NCBI GenBank assembly: GCA_023459055.1
Contig: JAEWVR010000042.1
Location: 1-64,000 of the forward strand
DNA from: Fibrobacterota bacterium
GTDB taxonomy: Bacteria > Fibrobacterota > Chitinivibrionia > Chitinivibrionales > Chitinispirillaceae
Reading direction: 5' to 3'
DNA: 64,000 nt
Part shown: in pieces, positions 1 to 7,529 of the stretch
Numbering within the stretch: the stretch's first letter is position 1
Layout: the number at the start of each line of letters is the position of its first letter
Made by a program: the position numbers and the translations under genes
Notes under the pieces: model-generated
The model's database searches: none
Seen by the model: the letters and a program-made list of their open reading frames with translations, nothing else
Told to the model about the DNA's origin: nothing

Positions 1-9
1 ATTGAAATA

Positions 10-33
10 ATGTAGCTACATAATGTATATACA
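10..33. promoter_or_regulatory. Two adjacent palindromes upstream of brnT (candidate operator)
   Basis: ATGTAGCTACAT at 10-21 is a perfect 12-bp palindrome and TGTATATACA at 24-33 is a perfect 10-bp palindrome; both end just before the brnT start at 39. TTGAAA at 2-7 and TATATA at 26-31 could be the -35 and -10 hexamers (18-bp spacer), so a repressor bound here would block the promoter. BrnA-type antitoxins are known to autorepress; assigning this site to BrnA is inference. Confidence 0.45.
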
Positions 34-38
34 ATATT

Positions 39-320
39 ATGAAATATGAATGGGATGAAAAGAAAAACAAGATCAATATTACCAAGCATGGCATTGATTT
101 TGTTGATGCTACAGAAATGTTTTCATACCCAATGCTTGCCTGTATAGATCGAAGGGAAGATTACGGAGAAGAACGCTGGGTTGGCATCGGAATATTAAAG
201 GGAATAATTGCGGTAATTGTATATACAGAAAATGATGAAAAGAATATTATTAGAATAATATCGGTAAGGAAAGCTACTAAAAATGAAAGCAAAAATTATA
301 AAGAAAAAATCGGATACTGA
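39..320 (+). CDS. brnT: BrnT family ribonuclease toxin
   Basis: This is the toxin of a type II toxin-antitoxin pair. BrnT proteins are small RelE-fold ribonucleases that stop translation and are neutralised by BrnA. The 93-residue length fits the family. The N-terminal signature is clear (YEWDEKKNKINITKHG at residues 3-18, followed by F..A), and the C-terminal strand carries the conserved RIISVRKA followed by E...Y. The reading frame overlaps the downstream brnA by 38 bp, a usual arrangement in which toxin precedes antitoxin and translation is coupled. The start ATG lies directly after two palindromes that may be the autoregulatory operator, leaving a very short leader. The protein appears intact. 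Confidence 0.9.
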   Translation: MKYEWDEKKNKINITKHGIDFVDATEMFSYPMLACIDRREDYGEERWVGIGILKGIIAVIVYTENDEKNIIRIISVRKATKNESKNYKEKIGY

Positions 321-597
321 TTGGGAAAAATTATCCCGTTTGGATGACAATGAAATTGATTATTCAGATAGTCCAGAACTGGATAATTCTTTTTTTGAAA
401 ATGCAACAATAAAATTACCTGAACCTAAAAAGGCTGTAAACCTAAGAATCGATAATGATGTTTTAGAATGGTATAAGAAGCAAGGAACTGGATACCAGAC
501 AAGAATGAATGCAGTCTTAAGAATGTATATGATAACAAAAAAGGAAGTCGGAAGTAAAAAAGTATCTAAAAAGAACCAAAAGACAAAAGTAAAATAA
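283..597 (+). CDS. brnA: BrnA family antitoxin
   Basis: This is the antitoxin partner of the upstream BrnT. The N-terminal part is acidic and probably disordered (LDDNEIDYSDSPELD), which in the family wraps the toxin. The C-terminal part is the ribbon-helix-helix-like DNA-binding segment (AVNLRIDNDVLEWYKKQG, then the helix around TRMNAVLRMYM). Family members act as both antitoxin and transcriptional autorepressor. Its start overlaps the end of brnT. The lysine-rich C-terminal tail of about 15 residues extends beyond the usual RHH end and may be a lineage-specific addition. The pair is complete and so probably functional. Confidence 0.88.
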   Translation: MKAKIIKKKSDTDWEKLSRLDDNEIDYSDSPELDNSFFENATIKLPEPKKAVNLRIDNDVLEWYKKQGTGYQTRMNAVLRMYMITKKEVGSKKVSKKNQKTKVK

Positions 598-698
598 TTT
601 AGTTATCTCCGACATAATACCTGAAAGTAAATAAGACCGCCCGCAAAAGACAGGGGCAGAAACTACAGCCTACAACACGGTCAAAAAGATCAAAACAT

Positions 699-727
699 TT
701 GAAAACGAGATGAAATAAGTATATATT
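699..727 (+). promoter_or_regulatory. Candidate sigma-70-type promoter of the vapBC-like pair
   Basis: TTGAAA (699-704) and TATATT (722-727) are separated by exactly 17 bp, close to consensus. Transcription would start near 734, inside the palindrome at 727-747, and the coding start follows at 759. Confidence 0.55.
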
Positions 728-747
728 AAGTAAGATCATCTTACTTA
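727..747. promoter_or_regulatory. 21-bp palindromic operator upstream of the AbrB-type antitoxin
   Basis: TAAGTAAGAT (727-736) and ATCTTACTTA (738-747) are perfect inverted repeats around a single C. The site covers the predicted transcription start and ends 3 bp before the GGAGG ribosome binding site. VapB/AbrB-type antitoxins repress their own operon through such palindromes; the link is inferred from position and symmetry. Confidence 0.6.
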
Positions 748-758
748 CGGAGGAATAT

Positions 759-1028
759 ATGATAAGTACAGAAGTTACCAGTTTATCATCAAAGGGCCAA
801 GTCGTTATACCTGATAGAATTAGAAAAGAATTAGGACTTGTAACTGGCACTAAACTTATAGTTATATCTGATGGTTCTAATCTTTTGTTAAAACCAATGG
901 AAGAACCCAAAATGGATGTTTTTAAGAAATTGATGGAAGAAAGTAAAAAATTTGGAAAACAGGAAAAACTTAAGAAATCCGATTTAAAGAAAGCCATACA
1001 GGATGTGAGACGTGAGAGTCGTACTTGA
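759..1028 (+). CDS. AbrB/MazE-fold antitoxin (VapB-like)
   Basis: This is an 89-residue swapped-hairpin AbrB DNA-binding protein, the probable antitoxin of the adjacent PIN-domain toxin. The diagnostic SpoVT-AbrB segment is SSKGQVVIPDRIRKELG at residues 10-26, followed by the GTKLIV strand. The C-terminal half is basic and helical (KKLMEESKKFGKQEKLKKSD) and would bind the toxin. A strong GGAGG lies 5 bp upstream of the ATG. The gene overlaps the toxin start by 17 bp. A promoter and a palindromic operator sit directly upstream. Its partner is interrupted (next entry), so the antitoxin may now be an orphan. Confidence 0.85.
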   Translation: MISTEVTSLSSKGQVVIPDRIRKELGLVTGTKLIVISDGSNLLLKPMEEPKMDVFKKLMEESKKFGKQEKLKKSDLKKAIQDVRRESRT

Positions 1029-1407
1029 CACGAATATACTTGTTTCTGGAATATTTTGGGGTGGAATTCCAAACAAAATCCTAGAATCATGGGTTTCTGA
1101 AAAGTTTGAACTATTATTATCAGAAGATATTTTGAATGAATATGAACGAGTATTATTTAAAATATCAAAAGGTAAAAAGGATCAACTTGTAAATCATTGG
1201 TTACTTTTTATTGCTTAGAATTCACTAATTGTAAATATTAAGAAGCGATTTAAATTGTCAATAGATCCGGATGATGACAAATTTATTGAATGTGCTGTAG
1301 CAGGAAATGCAAAGTACATTGTCAGTGGAGATTCCCATTTACTTGATTTAAAGAATGTTATGAGTATTGAAGTTTTATTGGCTTCTGATTTTATTACTAT
1401 TCTGTAA
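1012..1407 (+). pseudogene. PIN-domain toxin (VapC-like), interrupted by an in-frame TAG
   Basis: The frame begins MRVVLDTNILVSGIFWGG, the N-terminal strand of a PIN ribonuclease with the first catalytic Asp at residue 6. It stops at TAG (1216-1218) after 68 residues. The same frame then continues without shift to TAA at 1405-1407 and encodes the missing half: DPDDDKFIECA, with the further acidic residues, then GNAKYIVSGDSHLLDL, the typical C-terminal PIN motif. A single CAG-to-TAG change would explain the break. Without the second half the active site is incomplete. TAG is a normal stop here, ending mreD and the lipoate ligase-family gene. The family resembles putative PIN toxins of the COG1569 type. 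Confidence 0.85.
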
Positions 1408-1847
1408 ATAATGTCACGCGGCTGAAGAGGTTGGTTGACAACGTCTTACAACACAGAGTATTCAAAGACTGATATTGATACTTTATTTTGCCATTGTTCT
1501 CTGCTGCAATTCCATAACAAAACTGATTACGCGTATGCATACTATGGCTATAGAGCGAATTTTGAAAAATAGTCTCCTGCAGAGAAATATATGCTATGCA
1601 ATATGGATCTTATGGAGTATCATTCATGTAAGTATTTATTTACAAATGAAGATAATGAATTTATAATATAACGACTTCATTTTTAATTGTCGTTATTCAC
1701 TCAGGTGTCTTGTAATCCCTGAGGGCGTATTATTATCGTTAGTCTTAAAGTTATGCAGCTTTGTTTATTTCAGGAAGTATGATAGAAATATTAGTAAATG
1801 AATATGGAATACAGCTATTAGTATTTAGATAATAGTAGGGGTATATC
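1408..1847. other. Intergenic stretch with decayed coding remains
   Basis: No convincing intact gene is present. On the + strand, the frame running 1435-1674 reads as plausible protein but has no good start and is broken by a TAG at about 1575; its last residues are NEDNEFII. An 8-bp stem (ATAACGAC 1668-1675, GTCGTTAT 1689-1696) follows and could end transcription. A second short stem (CTCAGG and CCTGAG, about 1700-1723) follows that. Confidence 0.35.
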
Positions 1848-2099
1848 ATGATACCTATTCAGAAACTTCTCAGCCGTATCAGATGGGACCACTCTTTTGG
1901 TGAGGCATTCTTTGAAATTGAGTATGAGGACCGGGTGACTGGTAGTATCAGAATACCATTTGACAAAATTACTGAAATTGACTCTTTCGCATTCAGGATA
2001 TATGACCCAATGAATCAGTCAGTTTCAATTCCTTTACATAGAGTTAAGAGGGTTTACAGGAATGGTGAACTGATCTGGAACAGACAGAGTAGCAATTAA
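1848..2099 (+). CDS. DUF504 / MJ1316-type RNA cyclic group end recognition protein
   Basis: This 83-residue protein matches the DUF504 family almost end to end: PIQKLLSRIRWD near the N terminus, then FEIEYEDRV, a middle segment ending FAFRIYD, and the signature IPLHRVKRVYRNGELIW. The MJ1316 domain was named for proposed recognition of RNA cyclic phosphate ends and is usually found in archaea and fused to RNA-repair enzymes in eukaryotes. In bacteria it is often a small stand-alone protein. No RNA ligase or cyclase sits nearby. GGGG lies 11 bp upstream of the ATG, a weak ribosome site. Its place in an accessory strip with toxin-antitoxin genes suggests acquisition by transfer. The molecular role in this organism is unknown. 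Confidence 0.82.
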   Translation: MIPIQKLLSRIRWDHSFGEAFFEIEYEDRVTGSIRIPFDKITEIDSFAFRIYDPMNQSVSIPLHRVKRVYRNGELIWNRQSSN

Positions 2100-2280
2100 A
2101 CACCAATCACAATAATTTTTCTTTTGTAATAATTAAAATAACCTGCCAGACAGCTCGGAAAGTAATGTGGCTATATGCCCTGTGCATGCCTTCAATGATT
2201 ATTCTTCTACAGATTAAAAAAGAGGCTAGGTTATTCTTATGATGAAACAGTGCAGGACTATATTTCATTTAGATTTTAGG

Positions 2281-2308
2281 GGCCGTTCAAACCGGTATAT
2301 GAACGGCC
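2281..2308 (-). terminator. Hairpin downstream of the cytochrome c peroxidase gene
   Basis: GGCCGTTCA (2281-2289) and TGAACGGCC (2300-2308) form a 9-bp stem with a 10-nt loop, 18 bp past the stop of the minus-strand gene. No strong U-tract follows on either strand, so intrinsic termination is likely but unproven. Confidence 0.5.
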
Positions 2309-2326
2309 GCTCTTTATCTACAGAAA

Positions 2327-3586
2327 TTAAGGATTATACCCATCTGAAAGTGTCTCCATAAACAACACAAGTGCATCCTCTTCTGCATCAGTTAAGCCCA
2401 GATTGCCAACATCAGCAGTATTTATATTTTCAGATAACTCGGGTGCTGGCCAGCTTTCAACATCTCTGGTATTATAAAAATGGACAATATCTTTAAGAGA
2501 TTTGAAATAACCATTGTGAGCATATGCCTTGACAAAATGCGTTCCAGGACGTTTGTCAACATTGCGAAGCGTTGGAACCTTGAATTTTCCCAAATTGGGA
2601 TTTGCGTAAGAAGCCCACTGAGTAGTCGTTTTGAGATACCCACCCAGTCCTGAATCTATCCAGTTTTTTCCTTCTGGATTAATCGGTTCACCATTCACAA
2701 ATACCTCATCCATTGTATAAAACGGATTTTCCGGATTTCTGGGGATACCAAGATTATCATACGAATAATCAGTAAAAAGTGGCTTATCACTATAAGGCCC
2801 AACCGTACTGCTATGACATACCGCACACTTTCCTGTTCCATTAAAAACTTCAAGTCCCTGAAGTTCTTCAGGTGTAAGCTCTGTTTTTCCCTCTAGGTAG
2901 TAATCATACTTTGATGTAAATGAACTGACTTCATTAGAAGCCTCGAACGCCGCAATTGCCAAACCGACCCTGTTATAGTTTTTATTTATTTGATCCGGAG
3001 TGTAAAACGTTAATGGAGTTCTGAAAGCATACAACCATAAATACGAATAAGGTGCTCTTGCAATCTGACAAAGTACAGATGCTTTACTCGGATTATTCTG
3101 TTCTACAGGATTTAAAAAAGGTCCAAGGGCCTGATCTGCTGCCGGATTTCCCAAAAGCTCTCCAGTAGCGCGTCCATCCCAGAAGTTTCCTCCAACAAAT
3201 GTCCCTGTCTGATTATCATAATGCAGAACAGGACTGAAAGTTGCATATGCTGAGCTTGGAGGTTTTCTGTTGCCAAACCTCTGGTGTACTGCTCCGGGAT
3301 ATACCCCGCCGGTCTTATTGATTGAAGGATCCGGGCCGGTAAATCCAACATTTACTCCATGACATGTGGCACATGACTGGACTCCTGGTGGTGATGAAAT
3401 CTTATCAAAAAAAATACATTTTCCTAAATATTCTATGTTTGTCAATTCGTCAGGATCATGGTGCTTTTTTTTACAGGAAAAATTTTCATCAGTATCTCCT
3501 TGCGAAAAAGAGAATACATAAAGAGAACAGATAAGTAGTGATGTTACTTGAAGACATCGGGGGAATCTGACTTTGAACATACGCAA
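2327..3586 (-). CDS. Di-haem cytochrome c peroxidase / MauG family protein
   Basis: This is a periplasmic di-haem enzyme of the bacterial cytochrome c peroxidase/MauG family, which reduces hydrogen peroxide to water or oxidises protein substrates. A signal peptide spans about residues 1-30. Two CxxCH haem sites are visible: CATCHG at 72-77, within a typical loop, and CAVCHS at 254-259. The C-terminal segment FKVPTLRNVDKRPGTHFVKA is the family's conserved FKVPTLRN motif preceding the distal haem, followed by YAHNGYF and a loop ending LVLFMETL. The 419-residue length is somewhat above that of classical CcpA. It stands alone with no cytochrome c gene beside it. An oxidative-stress role fits the nearby trxB and rubrerythrin; electron donor and substrate are unknown. 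Confidence 0.88.
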   Translation of the reverse strand: MRMFKVRFPRCLQVTSLLICSLYVFSFSQGDTDENFSCKKKHHDPDELTNIEYLGKCIFFDKISSPPGVQSCATCHGVNVGFTGPDPSINKTGGVYPGAVHQRFGNRKPPSSAYATFSPVLHYDNQTGTFVGGNFWDGRATGELLGNPAADQALGPFLNPVEQNNPSKASVLCQIARAPYSYLWLYAFRTPLTFYTPDQINKNYNRVGLAIAAFEASNEVSSFTSKYDYYLEGKTELTPEELQGLEVFNGTGKCAVCHSSTVGPYSDKPLFTDYSYDNLGIPRNPENPFYTMDEVFVNGEPINPEGKNWIDSGLGGYLKTTTQWASYANPNLGKFKVPTLRNVDKRPGTHFVKAYAHNGYFKSLKDIVHFYNTRDVESWPAPELSENINTADVGNLGLTDAEEDALVLFMETLSDGYNP

Positions 3587-4173
3587 ACTCCTTGTTAAAG
3601 TAAATTGAGAGAGAGAGATCTGAAAACACAGTAGATAAACAGCAAACGCCGGTTAGTAACGAAAACAAAAATTTTGCGTGAATTGTTTCTTAAATTTTAG
3701 CGGGTATAATAATGCAGATACTAATTGCACGCTATTAAAATAGAAATATACAATATATGGATGATATTGTATATAGATAGCATCAATTTGTTTATAAAAT
3801 TATAATTTTTATATTGAGTTTCATATCCTTGTATTCTCTCTAGTCCTTTCTTCTCTTGACAATTCTCATTTGATAATTTGTCTAATTCATTTTAGATCAT
3901 ATTTTTACACTACAGCAATGCAACATAATCGTTTAATTCAGTGCAAACTGAATTAGCAATACTGATACCTGAATATCTACAGGTGCACATACCTTCAATA
4001 GTCTCACGGCCGATCTTCTTTTCGTTGAGTAATAACTCAAAAATCGTATCCTGCCGGATCTAAATCGTACGGCGTTTCCAAAGGTGTCGGGAAGTGATCG
4101 TTCTGTTGAATGTACACAGACAAAATGGTATGGTGCTCACACAATGTCTTGCAGATTGCCAATTAATCAGAAG
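3587..4173. other. 587-bp intergenic region between two minus-strand genes
   Basis: No intact gene is seen. It must hold the promoter of the peroxidase gene. A perfect 9-bp inverted repeat with a 4-nt loop lies at 3934-3955 (TAATTCAGT, GCAA, ACTGAATTA). On the minus strand about 4034-4160 reads open for some 40 codons (containing HFPTPLETPYDLDPAGYDF before a stop) without a start codon and may be a gene remnant. Confidence 0.35.
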
Positions 4174-7100
4174 CTATCTTACTTTGTAAAGCTTAAGTAA
4201 AGAAACGTGATTACCGCACTCAAGTTTCATAATATAAAATCCTGGTTTTATAACAGTATTATTTTTATTCTTTCCATGCCAGACAAATCGATTCTTTCCA
4301 ACAGATACATAATTTTCAAAAAGTACACCTGCACTTCTGCCAAGTAAATCATAGAGGGTGATAGTTACCAATTGATTGTTATTATTGCGCATGCCGTTAG
4401 AATTCCATGAATACGGGATTACATAATTAACTGTAATACTGGACCTGAAAGGATTAGGATATGGTAACTGAACAGAAAAGGTATTCGTATACAAACCTAT
4501 TTCGTGAGGATTTGTGGTTGCAATTATATAACCGAATGTTGTTGATGAGTGAGGGTCAATTGGGATCACGTTATTTTGTTTCAGATTAATTATTCTTTTA
4601 TTATCAACCCAGAAACAGTAAATATTGTCAGGAACGGAATGAATGCCGTCTACGGTTATTTCTGATTCTTTCCCGGCAGGACTTATGGCAACAGTCCATT
4701 CATATTTTGATTGTACCTGCGAAGCTGCCTGATAGTAGCAGGATAATTTAGCTGATGTAAAGGGATTGATAAAATAAAGGCTGGTTGAACCAAACGCCTG
4801 TGGCGGCTCCATTTCCTCAACAAATGATTGTATTTTTGAAAGATAAGGAGTAAGAACACCAAGGTAATTATCTTTATCCCAGATTTCTCTACCGGTTAAT
4901 GATAGTTGAAGTTCCCAATTGGTAATAGCAGCTTTTTTTGCAAGTGTCACGGTATTGTCAAAAACAGGAAGAGTTGTATCTGTTGTCGTATTTATCCAAT
5001 AAGCCTGCCATGGATTGATTGATGATGTTCTTTTGTATCCCATCGAATCGGGATCCCATTCCCAAACCGGAATTTTTGACAACCATGATGGTGTAACCGT
5101 TACCGGTAACTTTGACGAAATAAGATTCCACCCCGTGTTACCTTTAATTAAGGGGAATGTAAGAGTGCCCTGCTGTGATGCAAGCAATGCTATATCCGCT
5201 GTATCAATGGATAACTGAGTGTCGCTGAGTGATTTAAACCAGTATCCCTTTCCGGGTGACAATGAGGATGTCTGGACATATTGAGCGTACAGCTTGTCAT
5301 TTTCTTTTTTGTCATCCCAGTAAAAGATCGCTTTGTTTTCAGATGTGGTAATTGTTTTTGACACTGATCCCCACAAACCGGTCATATACCACTTATTCGA
5401 GGTATAATGCGTGCTATACTTATAGTTGTTTATTGAATAATTGGAAATCGGTTGTGCGGCCGATAATTCAATGGGTCCCTCATTGTTGAGTGAATCTACT
5501 GCGGCAACTACAAAAACATACGGTACACCCGGTATTATTGATGTATCAATAAACGATGTATTAGTAGTTGTAAAAGTACGCATTTGAGAAAGTGATGTAT
5601 CTTTGGAAAATTTTGGTTCCCACATTGAGTACTGGTTAATATAAAACAGCGATGTATCTGCAGGCATTCTGAATATTCTATATGAATGTACATTTTGATC
5701 TGTTGAAACATCCCAGGATAAATAGACGCTTTTCATTCCTAATTGTTTTCTTATAAGATTTCTAACCGCTTTTAATTCACCTGCGGGAGTGGTTTTGTCC
5801 AATCTCCAATCATCGTAACCAACAGTGCCATTAAGGGATGTACGTAATGAAGATTGTAAAGGAATGAAGTAGTTAGTCGTATCAATAAATTGAGGATTAA
5901 TCGTAAGACTATTATTTACAATAACAGAAGAAAGTGTTGATGATGCAACGGATTCAAAAAAATCATTGTTTTTGAGTGTCATGCCAACTGTACCGGATAG
6001 ATTGACAGGTAGAGAAGACAAAGCTCCTCTTGAGTAATAATATGCAATAATACTGTTATCTATACTTGAATTGAAGTACACATTCTTTACAGGCCAGAAT
6101 GTGTTTGAATTCTGTTGAGGTATTTGAGTTGGATTAGATAGTACAAAAAGAAGATCTCCCTGATTTTTTGCAATAAAAGTACATTTATTGCTTCCGAAAT
6201 GAAAATTTGTATTGGTAAATGGATTGGATGCAAAGGCTTTTGATATCTTTGATGTATCAGCAGTTGCAGAAAGCACGGACTTGCAGTTTACTGTAAGGCA
6301 ATTACTAATAAAGACTGCATCAGCACTCTGGAATGCAGCACTTGCATTTTTAATTTTAAATCCGCTAACATTAATGGCACCTCCGTTTATAAGGCTTTGA
6401 TAATACGGGATAGTAATAGCAACGCCACCGTTTGCATCAATAACAGGGGGGGTGCCATAGGTCCAGTCTGCATAAAGATTAATCATTTTTCCATTTAAAG
6501 AAATATTCTCTTTGTAAACACCTGATTTTACTCTGATATGGTCATGGTTTTGTGCTGCATTGATCGCCGATTGGATCGTAGTATATTTTTCATAAGGTCC
6601 GACGATGATAGATTTGGATAGATTCGAGAAGAAATAGGAATCAAGTGTAAATGATTTCACTATGGAATTTATACCTCTTGACGGGCATTGAACTTTGTAT
6701 TCAAAGGTTTTTAAAGAATCCGCAGTATTCCATTCATTATCAGTAAACCAATTATTATACATGGTGTTTTTTCGGAATAGTTTCCAGATACCGTCAGACG
6801 GTCGCTTATAAATGTATAACGTATCAGTTTGTGTCAGATTTAAACTATCATGGGCACCAGTCTGGATAGAAATACCATATTGACTTGAAGATACATCAAT
6901 CCACAATTTTTGATTAATTGATGATGGATTAAAAAATGTGAGATTTGAACGTACCATTGATGTATTGGTTTTTGCAATGATACAATAGGAGCGTTGCGAT
7001 CCTGTCAATGCATCCGGATCACGAAGCTGATAGACAGACGTCGTTGTACTACGGGGGACACTTCCATGAATTTTCAAATTCTGAAAATTGTCCATAGAAT

Positions 7101-7338
7101 ATACAGTAAATGTATCACCCTTTAATGTATCGGCAATTGACCATTTGACATACAGTTCACCTGACGTTGTATACTCAGTCCAGCAGGTAAGCGGTGATCC
7201 GGAAATAACAGTAGTTGAGGCAGTATGAGCATTTGATGACGCATAGAAAAACAGGATAAACAGGAAAACAATCCAGCTGATCATAAAAAGGTTACGAATT
7301 TTTTGAATATTTTTATCACACTGAGTAAAATGCTGCAT
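4174..7338 (-). CDS. Large secreted beta-helix protein with C-terminal sorting-like domain
   Basis: This 1054-residue exported protein has an N-terminal signal or anchor (about residues 15-40), a beta-sandwich region, and then a right-handed parallel beta-helix of the pectin-lyase-like type starting near residue 252 (YTTIQSAINAAQNHDHIRVK, then SGVYKENI). This opening is typical of such helices. A fibronectin III-like segment with SYRIFRMPAD and VPYVFVVAAVDS follows near 575-640. The last 95 residues form an Ig-like domain that begins LPYPNPFRSSITVNYVIP, continues ITLYDLLGRS and ends GFYIMKLECGNHVSLLKLYK. This is the pattern of C-terminal type IX-like secretion/sorting domains. It is probably displayed on the cell surface. 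A polysaccharide-binding or lyase role is possible, but no catalytic residues could be assigned. It is transcribed alone. Confidence 0.75.
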   Translation of the reverse strand: MQHFTQCDKNIQKIRNLFMISWIVFLFILFFYASSNAHTASTTVISGSPLTCWTEYTTSGELYVKWSIADTLKGDTFTVYSMDNFQNLKIHGSVPRSTTTSVYQLRDPDALTGSQRSYCIIAKTNTSMVRSNLTFFNPSSINQKLWIDVSSSQYGISIQTGAHDSLNLTQTDTLYIYKRPSDGIWKLFRKNTMYNNWFTDNEWNTADSLKTFEYKVQCPSRGINSIVKSFTLDSYFFSNLSKSIIVGPYEKYTTIQSAINAAQNHDHIRVKSGVYKENISLNGKMINLYADWTYGTPPVIDANGGVAITIPYYQSLINGGAINVSGFKIKNASAAFQSADAVFISNCLTVNCKSVLSATADTSKISKAFASNPFTNTNFHFGSNKCTFIAKNQGDLLFVLSNPTQIPQQNSNTFWPVKNVYFNSSIDNSIIAYYYSRGALSSLPVNLSGTVGMTLKNNDFFESVASSTLSSVIVNNSLTINPQFIDTTNYFIPLQSSLRTSLNGTVGYDDWRLDKTTPAGELKAVRNLIRKQLGMKSVYLSWDVSTDQNVHSYRIFRMPADTSLFYINQYSMWEPKFSKDTSLSQMRTFTTTNTSFIDTSIIPGVPYVFVVAAVDSLNNEGPIELSAAQPISNYSINNYKYSTHYTSNKWYMTGLWGSVSKTITTSENKAIFYWDDKKENDKLYAQYVQTSSLSPGKGYWFKSLSDTQLSIDTADIALLASQQGTLTFPLIKGNTGWNLISSKLPVTVTPSWLSKIPVWEWDPDSMGYKRTSSINPWQAYWINTTTDTTLPVFDNTVTLAKKAAITNWELQLSLTGREIWDKDNYLGVLTPYLSKIQSFVEEMEPPQAFGSTSLYFINPFTSAKLSCYYQAASQVQSKYEWTVAISPAGKESEITVDGIHSVPDNIYCFWVDNKRIINLKQNNVIPIDPHSSTTFGYIIATTNPHEIGLYTNTFSVQLPYPNPFRSSITVNYVIPYSWNSNGMRNNNNQLVTITLYDLLGRSAGVLFENYVSVGKNRFVWHGKNKNNTVIKPGFYIMKLECGNHVSLLKLYKVR

Positions 7339-7529
7339 ACAGTTATCTCCAGATTAAGCATGTATACTTATCTGTTACATGGTACCATTAACAGCTCAAT
7401 TAAAACTGTGATCAAGCTCATAGTTTTGCGAAAAAGTATATTACCTGAAAACGTTTTTTACATGAATGTGATTGATTATATCATAGTGATTAACCATAGA
7501 CAACATACCAAACAGTTTCAGGAGGAATA

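Noticed and set aside
620..690. Integron attC site between the two toxin-antitoxin units
   Set aside because: GACCG...CGGTC and TACAACAC are suggestive, but no matching RYYYAAC/GTTRRRY core pair or integrase was found.
1216..1218. TAG as a recoded sense codon
   Set aside because: mreD and the lipoate ligase-family gene both terminate at TAG in well-defined contexts, so the TAG breaks are better read as mutations.
1475..1666. 63-codon open frame after the broken toxin
   Set aside because: No ribosome site and an unlikely composition; the other frame of the same region reads more like a decayed protein.
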